From contig NZ_JAMZEC010000001.1 in the NCBI RefSeq assembly GCF_024172185.1, positions 6,727,001 to 6,791,000 on the forward strand: a stretch of 64,000 nucleotides of DNA, in the 5' to 3' direction. The stretch is from Nonomuraea roseoviolacea subsp. carminata (GTDB lineage Bacteria > Actinomycetota > Actinomycetes > Streptosporangiales > Streptosporangiaceae). The position numbers were made by a program, and so were the translations under genes. Positions within the stretch are counted from its first letter, which is position 1. Each line of letters begins with the position of its first letter. The notes beneath the pieces were generated by a model. It made no database searches. It was given only the letters and a program-made list of their open reading frames with translations, and was not told the origin of the DNA. Positions 57,816 to 64,000 of the stretch are shown here, in pieces.

Positions 57816-58691
57816 TTAAGTGAGCTGGGCTCGCTGTACATGGCGCCAGGTGGCGGGAGGCATGTCGGCCTGGCGCCGGAAGAACGTGGTGAAGTTGCCG
57901 ACGTCCCGGAAGCCGAGCCGCCGGGCGCAGCCGCTGACCGGCAGGTCGGTGTGGGCCAGCAGTCTTCTGGCTTCCAGCAGGATGCGCTGGTCGAGGAAGG
58001 TCTTGGCGCCCGTGCCGGTGGCGGCGCGCGTCGCCCGGGTGAGCGTGCGCACGTCATGGCCCAGGTGCCGCGCGTAGTCGGCCACGTGGTGCCAGTCGGT
58101 GAAGTGCTCCTCGACGGCGGCCCGATAGGCGCGGAACACGGCCACACGTCGGTCATGGGAGGTCGTCGCGCCGGCCGGGATCGGGGTGTCGGGGAGCGCG
58201 CGCAGGATCAGCGCCGCCAGCAGGTGGGACAGCAGGGCGGGCGACGCCAGGCGCGGTGTTCGTACCGCTGCGCCGTGCTCGCGATCGAGGTGGTCGGCGG
58301 CGAGCAGGGCGAGGGACAGCCGCTGCCGGTCCAGGTGCCAGCACGCCGGCGTGCCGGCCTCCGATGCTGTGAGGCCGGAGAGGAAGCCGGGCCGGAAGAG
58401 GATCAGCGGGCCGTCGCAGGCGTCGATGTCGCTCCAGCGGTGCACCATCCCCGGCCGGATCCACACGGCACTGCCTTCCTCCAGCCGGTAGCCGTGGAAG
58501 TCCGCCTCGTGGCTCCCGGTCCCGGAGCTGACCAGGGCGAACACGTGGAAGTCGGGGCGTTGCGGTTGTGTGCGGCGGCGGTGGGCGTCCATCGAGCGCA
58601 GCGCGGCGAAACTGAGCACCTCCACCCCGTACGCCGATCCGACGGCAGGCAGATAGCGCAGTTGCCGCACAGCACCGTGTCCGTTTTTCAC
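57816..58691 (-). CDS. AraC-family transcriptional regulator
   Basis: The 291-residue protein has an N-terminal cupin-like sensor (RPDFHVFALVSSGTGSHEAD, EGSAVWIRPGMVHRWSD) and a C-terminal pair of HTH motifs (VADYARHLGHDVRTLTRATR; ...LPVSGCARRLGFRDVGNFTT, FFRR). The GTG at 58691 has GGAG about 10 bp upstream. It is divergent from a hydrolase gene with a 7-bp dyad between, and probably controls it. Confidence 0.85.
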   Translation of the reverse strand: MKNGHGAVRQLRYLPAVGSAYGVEVLSFAALRSMDAHRRRTQPQRPDFHVFALVSSGTGSHEADFHGYRLEEGSAVWIRPGMVHRWSDIDACDGPLILFRPGFLSGLTASEAGTPACWHLDRQRLSLALLAADHLDREHGAAVRTPRLASPALLSHLLAALILRALPDTPIPAGATTSHDRRVAVFRAYRAAVEEHFTDWHHVADYARHLGHDVRTLTRATRAATGTGAKTFLDQRILLEARRLLAHTDLPVSGCARRLGFRDVGNFTTFFRRQADMPPATWRHVQRAQLT

Positions 58692-58751
58692 AACTACTGT
58701 GCTCCTTTCCGCCAAAGGCCGGACGCACCCCTCGAGTACTGTCGCGGCTGG

Positions 58752-58771
58752 GCCTGACTGCCAGGTCAGGC
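58752..58771. promoter_or_regulatory. dyad between AraC gene and hydrolase gene
   Basis: GCCTGAC (58752-58758) and GTCAGGC (58765-58771) flank six bases. It is a candidate binding site for the AraC regulator, although most AraC proteins prefer direct repeats. Confidence 0.45.
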
Positions 58772-58837
58772 TACCGGTTCGGAGCCGCGGCAGGACGGAC
58801 GGGCGCCGATCTTCGCGGCCGACAGGAAGGCATGACG

Positions 58838-59638
58838 ATGACGGAAACGACAATGACGGTTCCCGTGCCGGGCGGGTCGCTCGACGTGCGGGTGGGCGGA
58901 GGTGCCGGTCCGGCGCTGGTGTTCGTCCACTACTGGGGCGGCTCCGCCGGCACCTGGAACGGTGTGATCGACCATCTGCCGCCCGGGCAGGCGACGGTCC
59001 GCTTCGACCAGCGGGGCTGGGGCGCCTCCCAGGCGCTGCCGGGGCCGTACCACCTCGACCAGCTTGCCGACGATCTCGCCCGGGTGGCCGGGGCGAGCGT
59101 GCGCGGAGCGTTCGTGCTCGTCGGCCATTCGATGGGCGGCAAGGTGAGCCAACTCGTCGCGGCCCGCCGGCCGGCCGGGCTGGCCGGCCTGGTGCTCGTC
59201 GCGCCCGCACCGCCACAGCCGCCCGCCGCGGTGACCGAGGAGTACCGGCAGGGTCTGTCGCACGCCTACGACTCGCCCGAGACGGTGCGGCACGCCCTCG
59301 ACCATGTCCTGACCGCCACGCCGCTGCCCGGGATCCTGCGGGACGCCGCGGTGCGCGACAGCCTCGCCGCCCGGGCCGAGGCCCGGCACGAGTGGCCCCT
59401 GCGCGGCATCGCGCAGGACGTCACGGGCGCCGCGCGGGACATCGAGGTCCCGGTGACGGTGCTGGCCGCGGCGGACGACGTGGTGGAGCCGCCACATGTC
59501 CTGCGCGACCACCTCCTGCCGCACATCCCGCACGCGACCCTGACGACCGTCCCCGGGGCCGGCCACCTGCTGCCCTTGGAAGCCCCCGCCGCCGTCGCGA
59601 CCGCCCTCGGGGACTTCCTCACGGCCATCCGGCGCTGA
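58838..59638 (+). CDS. alpha/beta-fold hydrolase
   Basis: The 266-residue protein has the alpha/beta hydrolase features: LVFVHYWGGSAGTW oxyanion loop, nucleophile Ser in LVGHSMGGKV, an Asp in ADDVV and the catalytic His in PGAGHLLPLE. It resembles haloalkane dehalogenase/esterase-type enzymes; the substrate is unknown. ATG 58838 lies 7 bp after AGGAAGG; ATG 58832, 6 bp further up, is too close to it. Confidence 0.85.
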   Translation: MTETTMTVPVPGGSLDVRVGGGAGPALVFVHYWGGSAGTWNGVIDHLPPGQATVRFDQRGWGASQALPGPYHLDQLADDLARVAGASVRGAFVLVGHSMGGKVSQLVAARRPAGLAGLVLVAPAPPQPPAAVTEEYRQGLSHAYDSPETVRHALDHVLTATPLPGILRDAAVRDSLAARAEARHEWPLRGIAQDVTGAARDIEVPVTVLAAADDVVEPPHVLRDHLLPHIPHATLTTVPGAGHLLPLEAPAAVATALGDFLTAIRR

Positions 59639-59678
59639 CCGCGCGATCCCGTAGCCGCCCAACGGGCAGGGTAGGGGG

Positions 59679-60164
59679 ATGAGAGTGGTCGTCCTTTCCG
59701 ACACGCACGCGCCCCGCCGCTGGCGCTCCTGCCCGCCCCGGGTGGCGGGGCACCTGCGCGGCGCCGACGTGATCCTGCACGCCGGTGACGTGTGCGTCGC
59801 GTCCGTGATCGACGAGCTGTCGGCGTACGCGCCGGTCCACGTCGTCAAGGGCAACAACGACGGCCCGGACGTGGTCGCGCCCGAGACGCTGGAGCTGACC
59901 CTGGACGGCCTGCGCGTCGGCATGATCCACGACAGCGGGCCGGCCAAGGGGCGTCTCCCGCGGATGCGCCGCCGCTTCCCCGGCGCCGATCTGGTCGTGT
60001 TCGGCCACTCCCACATCCCGATGGACGAGACGGGCGACGGCCTGCGCATCTTCAACCCGGGCTCGCCGACGGACCGCCGCCGCCAGCCCCACGGCACGAT
60101 CGGCCTGCTGACGATCGAGCGCGGCGAGCTGCGGGAGGCGCGCATCGTCCCCGTCACTCCCTGA
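59679..60164 (+). CDS. YfcE/MJ0936-type metallophosphodiesterase
   Basis: The 161-residue protein has all calcineurin-like motifs in order: VVVLSDTHAPR, HAGDVC, VKGNNDGP, MIHDSG and VFGHSHIPM, ending in the FNPGSPT signature. The small size and intact metal ligands fit a cytoplasmic two-metal phosphodiesterase, unlike the degenerate giant at 52428. Confidence 0.9.
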   Translation: MRVVVLSDTHAPRRWRSCPPRVAGHLRGADVILHAGDVCVASVIDELSAYAPVHVVKGNNDGPDVVAPETLELTLDGLRVGMIHDSGPAKGRLPRMRRRFPGADLVVFGHSHIPMDETGDGLRIFNPGSPTDRRRQPHGTIGLLTIERGELREARIVPVTP

Positions 60165-60271
60165 ACTACGCGGCCGCCCGCCGGCACGACACGCCGCGCA
60201 GCGGAGCGGGCCCGATCACGCTGTCTTGGCGCCGAGGGCCGGGGCGACGGGCCGGCCCGCCGCGGGGGCGC

Positions 60272-60570
60272 TCAGGTGGAGCGGCGTTCGAGTAGGTCCT
60301 CCACGAGGGTGTTCACCAGGTCGCCGGGGATGCTTGGCCCCAGCAGGGCCCGATGGACGATCGGGCCGACGAGGGCGTCGATCGCGGCGTCGGGGGGCGA
60401 GCCTGGACGTGATCTCCCCGGTGTCGATCGCCCGCGCGAGCAGGTCGCGTTTCCGTTCGCGGCGCGAGTCGAGGTAGCGCTGGTGGAAGCTCGCGGCCGT
60501 GGCGGGATCGTGCCGGGCCTCGGCGACGAGCGGTGGCGACGCGGTGCTGTAGCCTTGACGCAACGTCTCG
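60272..60570 (-). pseudogene. TetR-family regulator remnant, 5'-truncated and frameshifted
   Basis: Only the ligand domain is left: GYSTASPPLVAEARHDPATA, FHQRYLDSRRERKRDLLARA, IDTGEI, then in another frame PDAAIDALVGPIVHRALLG and LVNTLVEDLLERRST. The frame changes at a run of six G (60392-60397, plus strand). The whole HTH part is absent; the remnant starts at the GTCTAGAC palindrome (60570-60577), perhaps its former operator, upstream of the SDR gene. Confidence 0.75.
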
Positions 60571-60621
60571 TCTAGACATCGCGTCGCGTCCAGAGGAACC
60601 CCTCGCCTCGAAGGAGCTCAC

Positions 60622-61317
60622 ATGTCCGCCACGACCGACCGCCAGGCCCTCGTCCTCGGAGCCTCCCGGGGCCTGGGGCTCGTTCTCGTCGGCGAGCTCG
60701 CCCGGCGCGGCTGGCGCGTCATCGCCACGACCCGCAGCGACGGCGCCGACCTGCGGGCCGTCGCCGACGCCTCGGACGGACGGGTGACGACCGAAACGCT
60801 GGAGATGACCAGCCCCGAACAGCTCGGCGCGCTGCGCGAGCGCCTGGCCGGCCGCCGGCTCGACCTGCTCTTCGTCAACGCCGCGATCGACCGGGGCGAC
60901 CTGCCCGTCCACGAGGTCCCGACCGGCATGTTCACCGAGGTGATGATCACCAACGCGCTGAGCCCGCTGCGCGCCCTGGAGGCCCTGCGCGGACTCGTCG
61001 CGCCCGGCGGCACCGTCGCCGTCATGTCGTCCGAGCAGGGCAGCATCACGCGCAACACCGAGCCCGGCTACGAGCTCTACAAGGCCAGCAAGGCCGCGCT
61101 CAACCAGCTCATGCGCAGCTATGCCACCCGCCATGCCGGTGACAGGCAGACCAAGCTGCTCATCGACCCCGGCCACAACCGGACCCGGCTCGGCGGGCCC
61201 GACGCGCCCCTCGACCCCCAGGAGAGCATCCCCGCCGTCGTCGACGTTCTCGAAGCCCAGGCGGGCGCCCCCGGCCTGCGGTTCCTGGACCGCCACGGCG
61301 AGACCGTCCCGTGGTAG
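60622..61317 (+). CDS. short-chain dehydrogenase/reductase
   Basis: The 231-residue protein has the SDR cofactor motif GASRGLG (14-20), a VNAAID equivalent of NNAG, and catalytic YELYKASKAALNQL with Tyr and Lys. AAGGAG lies before the ATG. Its former regulator, the TetR remnant, is divergent from it. The TAG stop is followed in the same frame by a metallopeptidase remnant. Confidence 0.83.
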   Translation: MSATTDRQALVLGASRGLGLVLVGELARRGWRVIATTRSDGADLRAVADASDGRVTTETLEMTSPEQLGALRERLAGRRLDLLFVNAAIDRGDLPVHEVPTGMFTEVMITNALSPLRALEALRGLVAPGGTVAVMSSEQGSITRNTEPGYELYKASKAALNQLMRSYATRHAGDRQTKLLIDPGHNRTRLGGPDAPLDPQESIPAVVDVLEAQAGAPGLRFLDRHGETVPW

Positions 61318-61740
61318 GGCGTCACGTCCCTGGCCGACGAGGACTGGTACAGGACCGACATCGCGGGCTCGGTGCACGACGTCCACGGCCCGGTCATGCA
61401 CGAGTACGGCCACGCCGCCGCCTTCCACAGCGACTGGGCCGGCATGCGCTCGTGCGTCTCGGACGGCGGCAACGCCCCCGACGTCGTCGAGTACATGGGC
61501 TACCCGGTGCCGCTCGACGGCGGCTACCACATCCCCGGCGACCGGAAGTAACGGGACCGGATCAGCGGCCAGAGCGGTGACGAGACCCACCTGTTCCCGA
61601 CCCGCCGCTGGATGACGACCAAGCTCTCGCTGCTGGTCGCCGAGAACGCCGGGTGGAAGCCCAACCGCACCCTCACCCCGTTCCTCAAGCCGTCGATCGT
61701 CACCGCGGCTGACATTCCTCCTGACCAGATCACATTTCAT
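61318..61740 (+). pseudogene. metallopeptidase remnant with in-frame stop
   Basis: Directly after the SDR stop the same frame continues with VMHEYGHAAAFHSDWAGM, containing the zinc-binding HExxH motif, then VVEYMGYPVPLDGGYHIPGD. A TAA at 61549 interrupts it, and the frame continues with LFPTRRWMTTKLSLLVAENA and GWKPNRTLTPFLKPS. No start codon or signal peptide is present. It is a broken secreted or cytosolic zinc peptidase, lacking its N-terminus. Confidence 0.68.
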
Positions 61741-61868
61741 GACATGTCGAGTCTTGTGATGGCAGGACCCCTTGCAAAGCGGACACGATCTCTTCACCCT
61801 CGACCCGTAGGCGTAAAGATCAGCTCTACCCCGGCGGGCCCGCCCCCGCCGGGCGTGAAGGAGAGCGT

Positions 61869-64000
61869 GTGCCGAACACCCCCCGCCGGCGGGCGATCCT
61901 GACCGGGATCATCGCCGTCCTCACCCTCATCCTGCCGCTCGGCGCCCCCGCGCCCGCGGCGAGCGCGACCGCCGCCCCCGGCGCCGACAAGATCAGCCCC
62001 GCCGTCCGGTCCGACCTCGACGCGGACGGCAAGTCCACCTTCTGGGTACGCCTCAAGGGCGCGGCCGACCTCAGCGCCGCCCGTAAGGCCAGGACCAAGG
62101 AGGCCAAGGCCGAGCAGGTCTTCGAGGCCAAGACCGAGCAGGCCGCCACCTCCCAGGCCGGCCTGCGCAAGCTCCTCGACGCCCAGGACGCCGACTACAC
62201 CCCGTACTGGATCGTCAACGCCGTCCGCGTCACCGCCGGGCCCAAGCTGGCCGCCGAGATCGCCGGCCTGCCCGAGGTCACCGGCATCGAGCCGGTCCGC
62301 ACACTCACCCTCCCCAAGCCCGACCCGGGCAAGGCCGAGGCGCGCGTCAACGCCGTCGAGTGGAACATCGACCGCGTCGGCGCCCCGCGCGTGTGGAGCG
62401 AGCTGGGCGACCGCGGCGAGGGCATCGTCGTCGCCCACATCGACTCCGGAGCCCAGTTCGACCATCCCGAGCTGGCCGCCTCCTACCGGGGACGCAACCC
62501 CGACGGCAGCTACACCCACGACTACAACTGGTTCGACCCGGCCCACGTCTGCCCGTCCGCCGCGCCGTGCGACAACAACGGCCACGGCACGCACACCATG
62601 GGCACCATGGTCGGCGCGAACGGCATCGGCGTCGCCCCCGGCGCCCGGTGGATCGCCGCCAAGGGCTGCGAGACCAACACCTGCACCGACGCCTCCCTGC
62701 TGGCCGCCGGCCAGTGGGTCCTCGCCCCCACCGACCTCAACGGGCGGAACCCACGGCCCGACCTCGCGCCCGACATCGTCAACAACTCCTGGGGCGGCGC
62801 CGGCTTCGACCCCTGGTACAAGGAGACCGTCGACGCGTGGGTGGCGGCCGGCATCTTCCCGGCCTTCGCCAACGGCAACGAGGGCCCGGCCTGCCGTACC
62901 AGCGGCTCGCCCGGCCAGTACGTGAGCAGCTACAGCGCCGGCGGCTTCGACGTCAACGGCGTCCTCTACGCCCGCTCCAGCAAGGGCGAGGGCGAGAACG
63001 GCGAGATCAAGCCGAACATCGCCGCCCCCGCCGTGAACGTGCGCTCGTCCGTGCCCGGCGGCGGCTACGACTCCTACACCGGCACCTCCATGGCCTCACC
63101 GCACGTCGCGGCCACCGTGGCGCTCCTCTGGTCGGCGGCGCCGGCCCTCCAGGGCGACGTGGCGGCCACCCGGCCGCTGCTCGACTCCACGGCGATCGAC
63201 GTCAACGACACCTCCTGCGGCGGCACCGCCGCCGACAACAACGTCTGGGGCGAGGGCCGGCTCGACGCCTACGCCGCCGTCCGGCTCGCGCCCCGCGACG
63301 GCGTCGGCGACCTGGCCGGCACCGTCACTTCCACCACGGGCACTTCCACCACGGGCACTTCCACCACGGGCACTTCCACCACGGGGACCTCCGGCGGCGC
63401 GCCCGTGGCCGGCGCCACCGTCACCGTCACGGGCCCCATCACCCGCACCGTCGTGACCGGCCAGGACGGCGCCTACGCGGTGCCGCGCCTGCTGCCCGGC
63501 GAGTACCGGATCACCACCGAGAAGTTCGGCTACGGCAAGGGCACCGCGACCGCCGCCGTCGTCGCCGGGCAGAGCGCCAGGGCCGACGTCACCATGGCCC
63601 AGCAGCCCTCGGCCGTCCTGTCCGGCACGGTCACCGCCGCCGGCGCGCCGGAGGCCGGGGCCACGGTCGAGGCGACCGGCACCCCGGTCAGGACGGTCAC
63701 CGACGCCGCCGGCCGCTACCGGCTCACGCTGCCGCACGGCGACTACACGATCACGGTCACCCCGTCCTCCCGCTGCTCGCGCGGCGCGTCCGTGGGCATC
63801 GCCCTGACCGGCGACACCGTCAAGGACATCGAGCTGGGGCTGCGCGGCGACGGCTTCGGCTACACCTGCCGCACCGGCACCGAGCCGTACGTCGCGGGCA
63901 CCGACAAGCTGGCCCTCACCGGCGACGACGAGGCCCAGCAGGTGACGCTGCCCTTCCCGGTCCCGTTCTACGGCACCGGGCAGGCCAAGGCGTGGATCGC
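61869..64000 (+). CDS. secreted subtilisin-family (S8) serine protease, partial
   Basis: The gene runs off the end, 710 residues being visible. After a signal peptide (RRRAILTGIIAVLTLILPLG) and an I9-like propeptide comes the S8 domain with the complete triad: D192 (VAHIDSGAQFDHPEL), H239 (NNGHGTHTMGT) and S407 (GTSMASPHVA). Then a TGTST repeat linker and at least two carboxypeptidase-regulatory-like beta domains (VAGATVTVTGPITRTVVTGQ; APEAGATVEATGTPV). AAGGAG lies 5 bp before the GTG. A GC-rich hairpin (CCCGGCGGG/CCCGCCGGG, about 61830-61854) lies just upstream. Confidence 0.92.
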   Translation, partial: MPNTPRRRAILTGIIAVLTLILPLGAPAPAASATAAPGADKISPAVRSDLDADGKSTFWVRLKGAADLSAARKARTKEAKAEQVFEAKTEQAATSQAGLRKLLDAQDADYTPYWIVNAVRVTAGPKLAAEIAGLPEVTGIEPVRTLTLPKPDPGKAEARVNAVEWNIDRVGAPRVWSELGDRGEGIVVAHIDSGAQFDHPELAASYRGRNPDGSYTHDYNWFDPAHVCPSAAPCDNNGHGTHTMGTMVGANGIGVAPGARWIAAKGCETNTCTDASLLAAGQWVLAPTDLNGRNPRPDLAPDIVNNSWGGAGFDPWYKETVDAWVAAGIFPAFANGNEGPACRTSGSPGQYVSSYSAGGFDVNGVLYARSSKGEGENGEIKPNIAAPAVNVRSSVPGGGYDSYTGTSMASPHVAATVALLWSAAPALQGDVAATRPLLDSTAIDVNDTSCGGTAADNNVWGEGRLDAYAAVRLAPRDGVGDLAGTVTSTTGTSTTGTSTTGTSTTGTSGGAPVAGATVTVTGPITRTVVTGQDGAYAVPRLLPGEYRITTEKFGYGKGTATAAVVAGQSARADVTMAQQPSAVLSGTVTAAGAPEAGATVEATGTPVRTVTDAAGRYRLTLPHGDYTITVTPSSRCSRGASVGIALTGDTVKDIELGLRGDGFGYTCRTGTEPYVAGTDKLALTGDDEAQQVTLPFPVPFYGTGQAKAWI
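63326..63385 (+). repeat. four perfect 15-bp tandem repeats in the protease gene
   Basis: CACTTCCACCACGGG occurs four times in a row. It encodes TSTTG repeats in the Thr/Ser-rich linker between the protease domain and the beta-sandwich domains, a segment likely to vary in length between strains. Confidence 0.92.

Noticed and set aside
63326..63385. 15-bp repeats as regulatory iterons or CRISPR
   Set aside because: They encode a Thr/Ser linker in the protease gene and have no spacers.
1..64000. tRNA or rRNA genes and intact insertion sequences
   Set aside because: I saw no cloverleaf with a TTCGA-type arm, no rRNA sequence and no transposase-like protein. A covariance search would be needed to exclude a missed tRNA.

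Overview
The window is about 72% GC with the codon use, GTG/TTG starts and 4-bp ATGA/GTGA gene overlaps of an actinomycete. The gene families (YcaO/TfuA pair, XRE+flavoprotein+RepSA remnant, LacI/TetR/MerR regulators, many sugar ABC importers) and several leaderless genes suggest a soil filamentous actinobacterium, most likely Streptosporangiaceae (Nonomuraea-like); the family is an inference from gene style, not a database match.

Layout. 0-5.6 kb: an alpha-galactosidase (GH4, MelA-like) and PfkB-type sugar kinase, divergent from a MalFG-type sugar ABC importer, around a large inverted-repeat control region. 5.7-11.6 kb: nitronate monooxygenase, cold-shock protein, STAS anti-anti-sigma factor, a DUF2975/HTH pair, an FRG-domain protein, and a TetR/SDR/tautomerase divergon. 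11.6-16.1 kb: a LacI regulator with a ribose-type ABC importer (rbsA, rbsC, rbsB order). 16.2-24.3 kb: a five-gene oligosaccharide/peptide-type importer ending in a GH2 beta-mannosidase, preceded by a CebR-like operator. 24.3-31.9 kb: a nitrate assimilation operon (transporter, NasA, FAD/BFD electron-transfer protein, NirB, NirD), read in the opposite direction.

31.9-42 kb is an accessory and decayed region. It holds copies of a dispersed ~120-bp double-hairpin repeat, a MerR regulator fused to a peroxiredoxin-like domain with a matched pair of long-spacer promoters, a TetR/oxidoreductase pair, a mosaic of three gene scraps, a split XRE regulator, a flavoprotein and a C-terminal scrap of an actinomycete integrative-element replication initiator.

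42-47 kb: DoxX-like protein, a secreted hydrolase with an 11-residue repeat, a two-component system and a methyltransferase. 48.1-52.3 kb is the highlight: an EgtD-like methyltransferase, two 46-residue paralogous precursor-like peptides, a YcaO enzyme and a TfuA protein, i.e. a compact putative RiPP locus of a type I do not recognise as characterised. 52.4-57.4 kb: a very large secreted phosphoesterase/PQQ-repeat protein translationally coupled to a NicO-type nickel/cobalt transporter. 57.4-64 kb: an AraC/hydrolase divergon, YfcE-type phosphodiesterase, a frameshifted TetR remnant, an SDR, a metallopeptidase remnant with an in-frame stop, and a subtilisin-family protease that runs off the end of the window.

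No rRNA, tRNA, CRISPR array or intact insertion sequence was seen. All calls are from reading the sequence; no search was run.
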